From Pseudomonas chlororaphis (GTDB lineage Bacteria > Pseudomonadota > Gammaproteobacteria > Pseudomonadales > Pseudomonadaceae): DNA of 64,000 bases. Of the stretch, positions 36,656-45,662 are shown one piece after another. The notes beneath the pieces were generated by a model that worked only from the letters and a program-made list of their open reading frames with translations, had not been told where the DNA came from and ran no database searches. The first letter of the stretch is position 1. Each line of letters starts with the position of its first letter. Position numbers and translations under genes: made by a program. Location: NCBI GenBank assembly GCA_001023535.1, contig CP011020.1, positions 5,144,501 through 5,208,500 on the forward strand, in the 5' to 3' direction.

Positions 36656-37573
36656 ATGATTTCCTGGGTCGGTATCGATATATCCAAATCAAATCTCGTC
36701 GTTTGGGTTCGACCACAGAACCAAGGCTACGAGGTCCCCAATACGCCTGAGGGTTTTGCACAACTGGTCGAACAGCTAAGCCCGTACACGATTGGCCGGG
36801 TGTTACTGGAAGCCACGGGCGGCTATGAACGAAAGGTTATGGCAGCACTGCAGGAGGCAGGTTTCAATGTGCTCAGGATCAACCCTCGTCGGGCTAGAGC
36901 CTTCGCCGTAGCAATGGGCAAGAATGCCAAGACCGACCCCATCGATGCGGCTGTTCTTGCCGATTTTGCCGAAGCTCTGCATGCGTCTCACGAAAAGCCC
37001 ATTTCACCTGAGCGTGAAGCACTGCGGGAGCTGATTCAGCTGCGCGAACACTTCGTCCAGCAACGAGATGACAACAAGCGCCGGCTACAGCAGGCTCAGC
37101 TTCCGGCGGTTATCGAGGTGATCAAAGATCATATTCGCTACCTGCAAATCCAAATCAAGCAGTTTGGCAAAGCCATTAATCAAAGCATGCGTAAGCTGGA
37201 TGCGGAGAAAGCCGACCGACTCACATCAGTTAAAGGGATCGGCACTGTGGCGACTGCTAGTTTGTTGGTTTACCTGCCTGAGCTCGGTGAGCTTGATCGC
37301 AGAGAGATCGCGTCCCTGGCGGGAATCGCCCCCTACAACGACGACAGTGGCAATCACAGCGGCAAACGTCAGATTTACGGAGGAAGAGCGCGGGTCAGAC
37401 GTGCGCTTTATATGTCGTGCTGGGTTGTCATCCGCTATCACGCCGACTTCAAGGCCCGGTACGAAGCACTTCGAGGGCGAGGCAAGAGCGCGAAAGTCGC
37501 GCTCATCGCCTGCATGCGAATATTGCTAATCAGACTGAATGCCATGCTTCGAGACGGCACTGAATGGCGGTGA
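36656..37573 (+). CDS. tnpA: IS110-family DEDD recombinase (transposase)
   Basis: 305 residues. The N-terminal RuvC-like DEDD domain has Asp8 (GIDISK), Glu52 (LLEATGGYER), Asp94 and Asp97 (KTDPIDAAVLADF). A coiled-coil linker (REALRELIQLREHFVQQRDD) follows. The C-terminal Transposase_20 domain has GIGTVATASLLVYLPELG and the catalytic-serine block GIAPYNDDSGNHSGKRQI. It acts with a bridge RNA to recombine a circular donor with the target. No frameshift or stop is seen, so it may be active. The ATG at 36656 immediately follows the bridge-RNA region. Confidence 0.95.
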   Translation: MISWVGIDISKSNLVVWVRPQNQGYEVPNTPEGFAQLVEQLSPYTIGRVLLEATGGYERKVMAALQEAGFNVLRINPRRARAFAVAMGKNAKTDPIDAAVLADFAEALHASHEKPISPEREALRELIQLREHFVQQRDDNKRRLQQAQLPAVIEVIKDHIRYLQIQIKQFGKAINQSMRKLDAEKADRLTSVKGIGTVATASLLVYLPELGELDRREIASLAGIAPYNDDSGNHSGKRQIYGGRARVRRALYMSCWVVIRYHADFKARYEALRGRGKSAKVALIACMRILLIRLNAMLRDGTEWR

Positions 37574-37646
37574 CGGGTGGCAGAGGTAAGACAGTTGCTC
37601 CCACAGTGCTGTTTGGTGGATTCCGGTCCGAACGGGGGTAAAAAAA

Positions 37647-37670
37647 AACCCGCATCTCTCGATGCGGGTT
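37647..37670 (-). terminator. Rho-independent terminator of gdhB
   Basis: AACCCGCATC-TCTC-GATGCGGGTT, a perfect 10-bp stem. On the minus strand it is followed by TTTTTT. The plus strand also has TTTTTT after the stem, so it may be bidirectional. Confidence 0.9.
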
Positions 37671-37689
37671 TTTTCATTTCAACGCCGGA

Positions 37690-40600
37690 TCAGTTGGCCG
37701 TCACGACCGTCTGACCTGCCAGCGCCAGGTCCAGCAGTTCGCGGTTGGCGACTGCGTACATGGCGTAGTCGGTGCCGCTGGCGGCACGGATGTCTACCAG
37801 CATGGCGCGCCAGCGCTCGACCATGTCCTGGTGCTGCTCCAGCCACAGGGCCAGGCGGGTTTCCACGTCCTGGGAACCGTCGCCCTCTTGCAGGACCGAG
37901 ATGGTGATCGCCCGTTGCTGCCAGTCGACATCATCGCGGAACGCTTCGCGGGCCAGGGCCTGCCAGTTGTTTTCCACCGGCAATGCGCTGATCTGTTGCA
38001 GGTACCAGGTGACGTCCAGGGCACTGCCCACGGCGAAGTAGGCCTTGGCCACGTCCGCGGCGTTCTGGCCGGTGACGTCCGACGCCTCGATGATCGGCAG
38101 CAAGGTGTACAGGTGGGTGGTGCCTGCAACCATGCGCGCCAGCAACTCCGGCACACCGGCGGCCACGTAGGCCTGGTAGCGGGTCTGCCAACCTTCGCGG
38201 GTCGGGCCTTCCAGCAGTTCGTCGAGCTTGAGGCCCAGCGCGGCCAGGTGCGGACCGAAGTGAGCGACGTCGCGGGCGGCGTTCTGCTCGTTGCGGCGGC
38301 TGCGCAGGAACCAGCGAGTGGCGCGGCGGCCCAGGCGCATCAGCTCATCCATCAGCTCCAGTTGCACGTCGGCGGAAACCTGGTGGTCCAGGGCCTCGAT
38401 CTGACGGAACCAGTGCGGGAGATGGAAGATGTCACGCACGATCACGTAGGCACCCGCCACGTTCGCCGGGCTCATGCCCGTGGACTCCTTGAGCCGTTGA
38501 ACGAAGGTGATGCCCATGTGGTTGACCAGGTCGTTGGCGATCTGGGTGCTGACGATCTCGCGCTTCAGGCGATGGCGGCGCATGGCCTCGGAGAACTTGC
38601 TCACCAGCGTTGGCGGGAACGCGGTTTCCATGTCACGGGTCAGGTAGTCGTCATCCGGGACCAGGGAGTTGAGCAGCGCTTCCTTGAGGTCGATCTTGCT
38701 GTAGGAGATCAGCACCGACAGTTCGGCACGGGTCAGGCCATGGCCTGCCGCAACGCGTTCGGCCAATTGCTCTTCGGTAGGCAGGAACTCGATGGCACGG
38801 TCCAGCTTGCCCCGCGCTTCCAGGTCGTTCATCAGGCGCTTGTATTCGGCGATCCGCACGAATGCACGGCGGGCCGCCAGGGACAGCGCCTGGGTCTGCT
38901 TGTAATTGTTGCCCAACACCAGGCCGCCGACTTCGTCGGTCATGCTCGCCAGCAACTGGTTGCGTTGCTTGTCGGTCATGTCGCCAGCCTGCACCACTTC
39001 GTTGAGCAGGATCTTGATGTTCACTTCGTGGTCGGAGCAGTCCACACCACCGGCGTTGTCGATGAAGTCGGTGTTGGTGGCGCCGCCATGCAGGCCGAAC
39101 TCGACGCGACCCAGTTGGGTCATGCCCAGGTTACCGCCCTCGCCCACGACCTTGCAGCGCAGCTCGTTGCCGTTCACGCGCAACGCATCGTTGGCCTTGT
39201 CGCCGACGTCGGCGTGGCTTTCGGTGCTGGCCTTGACGTAGGTGCCGATACCGCCGTTCCACAACAGGTCCACCGGTGCCTTGAGCAAGGCGTTCAGCAG
39301 TTCGGTCGGGGTCAGTTTGTCGGCGCTGATGTCGAAGCGCTCTTTCATCTGTGGCGAGATGGCGATGCTCTTCGCGCTGCGCGAGAAGATACCGCCGCCT
39401 TCGGACATGATGCTGGTGTCGTAGTCGGTCCAGGCCGAACGCGGCAGGTCGAACAGGCGCTTGCGCTCGGCGAAGCTGCTGGCCGGTTCCGGGTTCGGGT
39501 CGATGAAGATGTGCAGGTGGTTGAACGCGGCCACCAGTTGCAGCTTGTCGGACATCAGCAAGCCGTTGCCGAACACGTCGCCGGCCATGTCGCCGACGCC
39601 CACCACGGTGATGCTGTCTTGCTGGACATTGATGCCGCGCTCGCGGAAGTGGCGCTGCACGCCAACCCACGCGCCCTTGGCGGTGATACCCATTTTCTTG
39701 TGGTCGTAACCGGCCGAGCCACCGGAAGCAAAGGCATCGCCCAGCCAGAAGCCGTAGTCGATGGCGATGCCGTTGGCGATGTCGGAGAAGGTCGCGGTGC
39801 CCTTGTCGGCCGCCACCACCAAGTACGGGTCATCGTCGTCATGGCGCACGACGTTGGCCGGCGGCACCAGGGCGCCGTCCTTGAGGTTGTCGGTGATGTC
39901 CAACAGGCCCGAGATGAAAATGCGGTAGCAGGCGATGCCCTCGGCCGCGATCTCGTCGCGGCTGCCACCCAGCGGCAGGCGACGCGGCAGGAACCCGCCC
40001 TTGGCGCCGACCGGCACGATCACCGAGTTCTTCACTTGCTGGGCCTTCACCAGGCCGAGCACTTCGGTGCGGTAGTCTTCTTCACGATCGGACCAGCGCA
40101 GACCGCCACGGGCAACGTTGCCGAAGCGCAGGTGCACGCCTTCGACCCGCGGCGAGTAGACGAAGATCTCGAACTTGGGCACCGGCTTGGGCAGTTCGGG
40201 GATCAGGTGCGGGTTGAACTTGAAGCTGAAGTAGGACTTGTTCTGGCCGTTGGCGTCGGTCTGGTAGAAGTTGGTCCGCAGTGTGGCCTTGATCAGGTCC
40301 AGGTAGCGACGCAGGATGCGGTCTTCGTTGAGCACCTGGACGTCGTCCAGCGCCGTGAGGATCGCCTGTTCCAGGCGCAGCTGCTTGTCTTCCAGGTCCT
40401 CGGCGCTGAGTTTGCGCGCCAGGTAGAAGCGGGTCTTGAACAACCGGGTCAACTCGCGGGCGATGTCGGTGTGGTTGTTCAGGGTGCTGGCGATGTAGCC
40501 CAAATCGAAGCCCAGGCGGATCTGCTTCAGGTAACGGGCATAGGCACGCAGCAGCGCCACGTCGCGCCATGGCAGGCCGGCGGTCAGCACCAGGCGGTTG

Positions 40601-42558
40601 AACGCGTCGTTTTCGGCATCACCGCGCACGATGTGCACGAACGCATCCTGCAACGTGTCGTTGAGCTGCTGGATATCCAGGTCCAGGCCTTCGGCGGCGG
40701 TGAACGCGAAATCATGGATCCAGAACTCGCGGCCATTGGTGTGGCGCAGGCGGTACGGGAATTCACCCAGCACCCGCAGGCCGAGGTTTTCCAGGATCGG
40801 CAGGACGTCGGACAACGCCAGCGGCGTGTCGGCGTGATACAGCTTGCAGTGCAGCTCACGCTGGCCGGAAACCTGGCCCAGCGGCTGGTAGAAGCTCATC
40901 ACCAGCGGGTTCTTTTCATTCAGGCTCAGCAGGTGTTGCATGTCGACCACGGCCGAGTGCGCGGCGAAGCGCTCGCGGTAGCCGGCCGGGAAGCCTTTGG
41001 GGAAGTCGGCCAGTACATTGGTGCCCTGGGCTTCGCCGAAGCTCTCGATCACCAGGCTGGCGTAGTCGTCCTTCCAGCTGCGGCAGGCCTGGACCACTTC
41101 TTTTTCCAGCAGCAGCGGGTCGATGTCGATCCGGTTCTTCGGGTCCACTCGCAAGATCAGTTGCACGCGCGCCAGGACGGATTCGGAGAAGAACGTCCAG
41201 AACTCGCAGTCCGTGGCCTTCAGGCGGTCCATCAGCACCTGCTGGATCTTCTGCCGCACTTCGGTGGAATAGATGTCCCGTGGCACGTAGGCCAGGCAGT
41301 AGCAGAAACGCCCATACGGGTCTTTGCGCAGGAACACGCGGATCTTGTTGCGTTCCTGGATCTGCACGATGGACATCACGGTGCTGAACAATTCGTCGAC
41401 CGGGGTCTGGAACAGGTCGTCACGGGGCAGCACTTCGACCACCTGGGCCAGTTCCTTGCCCAGGTGCGCCTTGGCCTGGAAGCCCGAGCGACGCTCGATT
41501 TCCTCGACCTTGCGCCGGATGTACGGGATGACCCGGACACTTTCGCCGTACACCGAGGAGGTGTACAGGCCCATGAAGCGGCATTCCTTGATGACCTTGC
41601 CGTTGGCGTCGATTTCACGGATCGACACGTAGTCCGGGTACGCCGGACGGTGCACGCGGCTCGGGTGCGCGGCCTTGGCGAACGACAGCAGGGTTGGTTC
41701 GCGCAGGTAATTGACGGCGTAGTCTTCGATGCGCAGGTCATCGGCGGTGAGGCCAGCGCGCAGCAGCTTGGTCAGGCCCAGGAAGGACTCGGGGTTGTAC
41801 TCGATGTGGCCGCCATCGGCGTCTTCACGCACCACGAACTCTTCATAGCCGAGGAACGTGAAGTGGTTGCCCACCAGCCATTCCAGGAAGCTCTTGATCT
41901 CGCTCTTTTCGTCGGCATCGATGACGTGGGCGCTGTCGTCCAGGCCCGCCAGGATTTCCTGGACCTTGGCCTTCATCGGTTCGAAATCGGCCACCGCCAC
42001 GCGCACTTCGCCCAGCACTTGCTCGAGTTCCTTGGTCAGGACACTGAGTTCGGTGGCGTTGGCGCAGCGGTCGATTTCCAGGTACATCAACGACTCTTGC
42101 AGGATGCCGTCGCCCTGGGTGCCCTTGGGCAGGATTTCCAGCAACTCGCCCTTGCTGCCGCGACGCACGCTCAGGACGGTGGTTTGCAGGGTATGGATGC
42201 TGTAGCCGCGACGGTTCAGTTCGGTGCGCACCGAATCCACCAGGAATGGCAGGTCGTGGTGCAGCACTTCCACTGCCGTGTGCGTCGACTGCCAGCCGTG
42301 GCGTTCGTAGTCGGGGTTGTAGACACGCACCTGCGGTTGCGCGTGGTCGAAGCGCTCAAGCAGGCGCCAGGCAGACAGGGTGCAGCCGGCGAGGTCGGAC
42401 AACCGGCGTTGGGTGAGTTCATCGAGGGAAATGATGCCGAAGAATTGTTCAGCGAACAGCGCCACTTGTGGCAGTGCCTGTTCACTGATGTGCTGCGCCA
42501 GTGCCGCTTGCAGTTGGTGCTGGAAGTCGGCTTTGCTGGCTGCGGTGAAGAACGCCAT
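37690..42558 (-). CDS. gdhB: NAD-specific glutamate dehydrogenase, large (GDH-180 class)
   Basis: 1,622 residues, the normal length for this class. Catalyses glutamate to 2-oxoglutarate plus ammonia with NAD, a catabolic route induced by arginine or glutamate in Pseudomonas. The N-terminal half is a long regulatory region with ACT-like parts. The catalytic core begins near VPVGAKGGFLPRRLP and includes VAADKGTATFSDIANGIAID and YDHKKMGITAKGAWVGVQRH. GGAG lies before ATG 42558. The 5' leader contains a GCCCC-GAAA-GGGGC hairpin (42606-42619, minus strand). The gene ends in a strong terminator next to the IS insertion, and the IS does not disrupt it. Confidence 0.96.
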   Translation of the reverse strand: MAFFTAASKADFQHQLQAALAQHISEQALPQVALFAEQFFGIISLDELTQRRLSDLAGCTLSAWRLLERFDHAQPQVRVYNPDYERHGWQSTHTAVEVLHHDLPFLVDSVRTELNRRGYSIHTLQTTVLSVRRGSKGELLEILPKGTQGDGILQESLMYLEIDRCANATELSVLTKELEQVLGEVRVAVADFEPMKAKVQEILAGLDDSAHVIDADEKSEIKSFLEWLVGNHFTFLGYEEFVVREDADGGHIEYNPESFLGLTKLLRAGLTADDLRIEDYAVNYLREPTLLSFAKAAHPSRVHRPAYPDYVSIREIDANGKVIKECRFMGLYTSSVYGESVRVIPYIRRKVEEIERRSGFQAKAHLGKELAQVVEVLPRDDLFQTPVDELFSTVMSIVQIQERNKIRVFLRKDPYGRFCYCLAYVPRDIYSTEVRQKIQQVLMDRLKATDCEFWTFFSESVLARVQLILRVDPKNRIDIDPLLLEKEVVQACRSWKDDYASLVIESFGEAQGTNVLADFPKGFPAGYRERFAAHSAVVDMQHLLSLNEKNPLVMSFYQPLGQVSGQRELHCKLYHADTPLALSDVLPILENLGLRVLGEFPYRLRHTNGREFWIHDFAFTAAEGLDLDIQQLNDTLQDAFVHIVRGDAENDAFNRLVLTAGLPWRDVALLRAYARYLKQIRLGFDLGYIASTLNNHTDIARELTRLFKTRFYLARKLSAEDLEDKQLRLEQAILTALDDVQVLNEDRILRRYLDLIKATLRTNFYQTDANGQNKSYFSFKFNPHLIPELPKPVPKFEIFVYSPRVEGVHLRFGNVARGGLRWSDREEDYRTEVLGLVKAQQVKNSVIVPVGAKGGFLPRRLPLGGSRDEIAAEGIACYRIFISGLLDITDNLKDGALVPPANVVRHDDDDPYLVVAADKGTATFSDIANGIAIDYGFWLGDAFASGGSAGYDHKKMGITAKGAWVGVQRHFRERGINVQQDSITVVGVGDMAGDVFGNGLLMSDKLQLVAAFNHLHIFIDPNPEPASSFAERKRLFDLPRSAWTDYDTSIMSEGGGIFSRSAKSIAISPQMKERFDISADKLTPTELLNALLKAPVDLLWNGGIGTYVKASTESHADVGDKANDALRVNGNELRCKVVGEGGNLGMTQLGRVEFGLHGGATNTDFIDNAGGVDCSDHEVNIKILLNEVVQAGDMTDKQRNQLLASMTDEVGGLVLGNNYKQTQALSLAARRAFVRIAEYKRLMNDLEARGKLDRAIEFLPTEEQLAERVAAGHGLTRAELSVLISYSKIDLKEALLNSLVPDDDYLTRDMETAFPPTLVSKFSEAMRRHRLKREIVSTQIANDLVNHMGITFVQRLKESTGMSPANVAGAYVIVRDIFHLPHWFRQIEALDHQVSADVQLELMDELMRLGRRATRWFLRSRRNEQNAARDVAHFGPHLAALGLKLDELLEGPTREGWQTRYQAYVAAGVPELLARMVAGTTHLYTLLPIIEASDVTGQNAADVAKAYFAVGSALDVTWYLQQISALPVENNWQALAREAFRDDVDWQQRAITISVLQEGDGSQDVETRLALWLEQHQDMVERWRAMLVDIRAASGTDYAMYAVANRELLDLALAGQTVVTAN

Positions 42559-43023
42559 CTGTGGTACTCCGCTTGGGCTTGTTATTGATGGAAGCGTCGC
42601 GTGCAGCCCCTTTCGGGGCCGTCGGCCATCCCGTTCCTGATTCTCGGGCAGAGGAAACAGGATGACAGGTGGGTGAAGCTGGACGGGACCCGCAGGTCAC
42701 ATTCCTTTTCCATGTAATTTCCATGTAATGAACACCTGCAAAAAACACCCTGGGGGCGGCCTTTGCAGGAGCACATCCGTTGCGCAGCTTAACGAGTGCG
42801 ATCAGGTGCCTGCTTGCAGCGCTGCGACATATTCGGTCATCGGCTAGCTGTCTGGCACAGACGTCCTGAACAACCCTAGCAGCCCGAGGGCCAAACGGCA
42901 CCCCGGGGCATGAAATCCCATGCAGGTTGTGCGCCGGTTGGCAGTAACCCTGCAGAAAATCATCGAGGCTGGCAAACTCCTCCTTTTGCACCCGCAGGGC
43001 TCATTGAGCCAGGAGCCATCACC
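42559..43023. other. Divergent region gdhB / 117-aa gene
   Basis: 465 bp without a gene. It holds the GNRA-type hairpin GCCCC/GGGGC in the gdhB leader (42606-42619) and two adjacent copies of TTCCATGTAAT (42708-42718 and 42719-42729), a perfect 11-bp direct repeat at a plausible regulator-binding distance from gdhB. No convincing ArgR box was identified by eye. Confidence 0.45.
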
Positions 43024-43377
43024 ATGCAAATGACCACCGCCCTTCTGATCGCCAACCCGTGCGACGACGAAGAAGACAACATGGCCATGCTCTGCTGCCA
43101 CAGCACTCAAGGCGACATGTTCCTGATGACCCGCTACCCCGACGAAGACAGCCTGGAGATCGCCCTGGATGGCGAACCGTCGACCCTGGACGGGGTCAAG
43201 GTCACTCTCAGCCCGACCCGCTTGCTGATTGAAATTGCCGCGGCAGATGCCGATGCGTTGAATGGGGATGATGTGCTGGAGATCACCCATGACACCGATG
43301 AAGCGGACTTGGCCGAGGTGGAGCTGACGTTGCAGAACATTCTCAGGGATGTGGGGACGTACGTCAGGCTGGTTTGA
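43024..43377 (+). CDS. Hypothetical protein (117 aa)
   Basis: 117 residues from ATG 43024, preceded by AGGAG 8 nt upstream. Acidic, soluble, strand-rich: MTTALLIANPCDDEEDNMAM, RYPDEDSLEIALDGEPSTL, VKVTLSPTRLLIEIAAADAD, DVLEITHDTDEADLAEVELT. The low pI and repeated beta strands suggest a small immunoglobulin-like or YcgL-style fold, but I do not recognise the family. It is divergent from gdhB and precedes a REP cluster. Confidence 0.65.
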   Translation: MQMTTALLIANPCDDEEDNMAMLCCHSTQGDMFLMTRYPDEDSLEIALDGEPSTLDGVKVTLSPTRLLIEIAAADADALNGDDVLEITHDTDEADLAEVELTLQNILRDVGTYVRLV

Positions 43378-43399
43378 TTTCAGCGTTTGTAAGGCCGCC

Positions 43400-43540
43400 T
43401 TCGCGAGCAAGCTCGCTCCCACAGGGGATCGACACAACGCCTCCAACCATTGTGGGAGCGAGCTCGCTCGCGAAGACGTCAGGTCAGTCACCACCTTCTT
43501 CACTGACCCACCGCCTTCGCGAGCAAGCCCGCTCCCACAG
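43400..43540. repeat. Three REP elements
   Basis: TTCGCGAGCAAGCTCGCTCC (43400), inverted TGTGGGAGCGAGCTCGCTCG (about 43450), and TTCGCGAGCAAGCCCGCTCC (about 43517). They fill most of the 329-bp gap between the 117-residue gene and ptxS. Confidence 0.8.
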
Positions 43541-43656
43541 GGATCGACACGACACCTCCAACAATTTTCGGCAAGCCCGAATCCGGATCACGCCCACACC
43601 GCCGGTCGCACCCCTCGCACAATGCCCTTGACGACCCATCGGGTTCTGAGGTTTCC

Positions 43657-43670
43657 TGAAACCGGTTTCA
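43657..43670. promoter_or_regulatory. PtxS operator upstream of ptxS
   Basis: The perfect palindrome TGAAACCGGTTTCA, the known PtxS binding site, 37 bp before the ptxS start. It indicates autorepression relieved by 2-ketogluconate. Confidence 0.9.
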
Positions 43671-43706
43671 GAGCCGCTAATAACTCCAACAGGCAGGTTT
43701 ACAACC

Positions 43707-44732
43707 GTGAATTCCTTTTCCGCCGCCCAGCGCAGCCGCGTGACCATGCTTGACGTCGCCGAACGCGCCGGGGTTTCCAAGGCCAGCGTCTCGCGCTTTA
43801 TCGGCGAGGACCGCGCCCTGCTCTCCGAGGCCATCGCCCGGCGCATCGAGCAGGCGATCGACGAGCTGGGCTATCGCCCCAACCAGATGGCCCGCGGCCT
43901 CAAGCGCGGCCGCACACGCCTGATCGGCATGCTGGTGGCCGATATCCGCAATCCCTATTCAATTGCCGTGATGCACGGCGTGGAAACCGCCTGCCGTCGC
44001 CACGGCTACAGCCTGGTGGTGTGCAACACCGACCGCGATGACGAACAGGAACGTCAGCACCTGGCCCTGTTGCGTGCCTACAACATCGAAGGGCTGATCG
44101 TGAACACCCTGGGCCATCACCGTGACGAGTTGCTCGAACTGCGCCGCGAAATGCCCCTGGTGCTGGTGGATCGCAAAGTCGATCGGCTCGAAAGCGACCT
44201 GGTGGGGCTGGACAACCCGGCGGCGGTGACGATGGCGCTCGACCATCTCGAACAACGCGGCTATCGCGACCTGCTGATGGTGACCGAGCCGTTCGACGGC
44301 ACCAGTTCGCGGATCGAGCGCGTCGACAGTTTCAAGTCGGGCATCGAGCAACGCCCTGCCTTGGCCGGCGTCGTGGTGGAAATCTGCGATCAGTTGAAGG
44401 CCCGGATCCAGGCCTTCCTGGCCCAGCCTGGCCCGGGTCCCAAGGCGCTGTTCTGCGCCAACGGCATCGCCGCCCTGGCCGCCACCCAAGCGCTGCGGGA
44501 ATTGGGCTGTCACCTGTTCGACGACGTGGGCCTGATCGCCCTCGATGACCTGGACTGGTACCCGCTGGTGGGCAGCGGCATCACAGCCCTGGCCCAGCCA
44601 ACTGCCGAAATTGGCGCCCGCGCCTTCGAGTGCCTGCTCAAGCGCTTGCGCGGCGACAACGGGCCGATACAAACCCTGGATTTTGCAGCGCAGCTGATCG
44701 AGCGCGGGTCGACGCGGGGGGTGGTTCGGTGA
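43707..44732 (+). CDS. ptxS: LacI-family repressor PtxS
   Basis: 341 residues from GTG 43707. N-terminal LacI HTH (TMLDVAERAGVSKASVSRFI), hinge NQMARGLKRGRTRLIGMLVA, then a periplasmic-binding-protein-like effector domain. PtxS represses itself and the kgu genes, with 2-ketogluconate as the inducer. Assignment is strengthened by the two perfect operators (43657-43670 and 44853-44866) and by kguEKTD directly downstream. The ptxR partner of P. aeruginosa is absent here. Confidence 0.93.
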   Translation: MNSFSAAQRSRVTMLDVAERAGVSKASVSRFIGEDRALLSEAIARRIEQAIDELGYRPNQMARGLKRGRTRLIGMLVADIRNPYSIAVMHGVETACRRHGYSLVVCNTDRDDEQERQHLALLRAYNIEGLIVNTLGHHRDELLELRREMPLVLVDRKVDRLESDLVGLDNPAAVTMALDHLEQRGYRDLLMVTEPFDGTSSRIERVDSFKSGIEQRPALAGVVVEICDQLKARIQAFLAQPGPGPKALFCANGIAALAATQALRELGCHLFDDVGLIALDDLDWYPLVGSGITALAQPTAEIGARAFECLLKRLRGDNGPIQTLDFAAQLIERGSTRGVVR

Positions 44733-44740
44733 AAGTGCCT

Positions 44741-44815
44741 TTCGCGAGCAAGCTCGCTCCCACAAGGAATCGTCGATATGGCACTGCTCCCCTGTGGGAG
44801 CGAGCTTGCTCGCGA
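44741..44815. repeat. REP pair between ptxS and kguE
   Basis: TTCGCGAGCAAGCTCGCTCC and the inverted TGTGGGAGCGAGCTTGCTCG, about 35 bp apart, immediately after ptxS. Confidence 0.8.
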
Positions 44816-44852
44816 TGAGCCTCTCAAGCAGAACCTTTTTTTTGATCAAAAC

Positions 44853-44866
44853 TGAAACCGGTTTCA
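44853..44866. promoter_or_regulatory. PtxS operator upstream of kguE
   Basis: Second perfect TGAAACCGGTTTCA, only 13 bp before the kguE ATG, so it overlaps or directly follows the promoter. It makes kguEKTD a PtxS-controlled operon. Confidence 0.92.
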
Positions 44867-44879
44867 GAGGTGTAAAACA

Positions 44880-45662
44880 ATGAACAAGCCACCCGTTTCC
44901 ATCAGCCTGTCCAGCTACGGCGCCGACCTGGTGCGCCAGCAAGGCCAAGGTCGTTTCACCACGCTACTGGCTGCCGCCGGCGCCTCGCGCATCGAATGGC
45001 GCGAGGAACTGCTGACCCACGAACAACCCGCCGAGCTGGCTGCCGACGCCCGGGCCCAAGGCCTGCAGAGTATTTTCTCCTCGCCCCTCGAGTTGTGGCT
45101 CGCTGACCGCACCCAGCCCAATCCTGACCTGGCGCCGACCTTGCAACGGGCCGAGGCGTTTGGCTCGACATGGTTGAAGGTCTCGCTCGGGCATTTCACC
45201 GGCACCCATGATCTGACCGCCCTGGCGCAGGTGCTCGCCACCAGCGCGGTGCAATTGCTGGTGGAAAACGACCAGACGTTGCAAGGCGGGCGGATCGAGC
45301 CCTTCCAACGGTTTTTCGCCGCCCTCGAACCACTGGGATTGCCCATCGGCATGACCTTCGACATCGGCAACTGGCAATGGCAGGACCAGTCCGCAACGCT
45401 GGCGGTCCGCGAGCTCGGACGCCACGTGCGGTATGTGCATTGCAAGGCGGTGGCCCGGCGCGACGACGGCAAGTTGATTGCGGTGCCACCGGTGCTGGCG
45501 GATCTGCACCTGTGGGAGCAACTGTTCAAACACATGCCCGCCGGCGTGATGCGCGCCGCCGAATACCCGCTGCAAGGCGATGAGCTGCTGCAATTGACCA
45601 CTGAACACGTGGCCGCCCTGGCCGGTCTCGGACAACCTCGTCGGGAGCCTGCCCATGCCTGA
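44880..45662 (+). CDS. kguE: 2-ketogluconate utilization epimerase-like protein KguE
   Basis: 260 residues. Xylose-isomerase-like TIM barrel (AP endonuclease family 2): [15 protein letters not shown] carries the metal Glu, FDIGNWQWQ the Asp, YVHCKAV the His. This is the first gene of the kgu operon; its exact step in 2-ketogluconate metabolism is unresolved in the literature known to me. The start lies 13 bp after the PtxS operator. Its last 8 bp overlap kguK. Confidence 0.9.
   Translation: MNKPPVSISLSSYGADLVRQQGQGRFTTLLAAAGASRIEWREELLTHEQPAELAADARAQGLQSIFSSPLELWLADRTQPNPDLAPTLQRAEAFGSTWLKVSLGHFTGTHDLTALAQVLATSAVQLLVENDQTLQGGRIEPFQRFFAALEPLGLPIGMTFDIGNWQWQDQSATLAVRELGRHVRYVHCKAVARRDDGKLIAVPPVLADLHLWEQLFKHMPAGVMRAAEYPLQGDELLQLTTEHVAALAGLGQPRREPAHA

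Larger units (their letters stand above)
36448..37599 (+). mobile_element. IS110-family insertion sequence in a REP
   Basis: About 1,152 bp. The boundaries were set by rejoining the split REP: CAAGCCCG-CT | TGTGTCTGAG at the left and GACAGTTG-CT | CCCACAG at the right, leaving one shared CT core on each side and no terminal inverted repeats. This is how IS110-group elements integrate. The layout is a 208-bp non-coding left end, a 305-residue DEDD transposase and a 23-bp right end, which is the IS110 (not IS1111) arrangement. Pseudomonas IS110 elements such as ISPpu10 are known to target REPs. It appears intact. Confidence 0.9.

Noticed and set aside
37831..42588. A 1,585-codon open frame on the plus strand opposite gdhB
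   Set aside because: It mirrors gdhB codon by codon; the translation is a low-complexity Gln/His/Val/Gly-rich sequence typical of the antisense frame of high-GC genes, with no recognisable domain.
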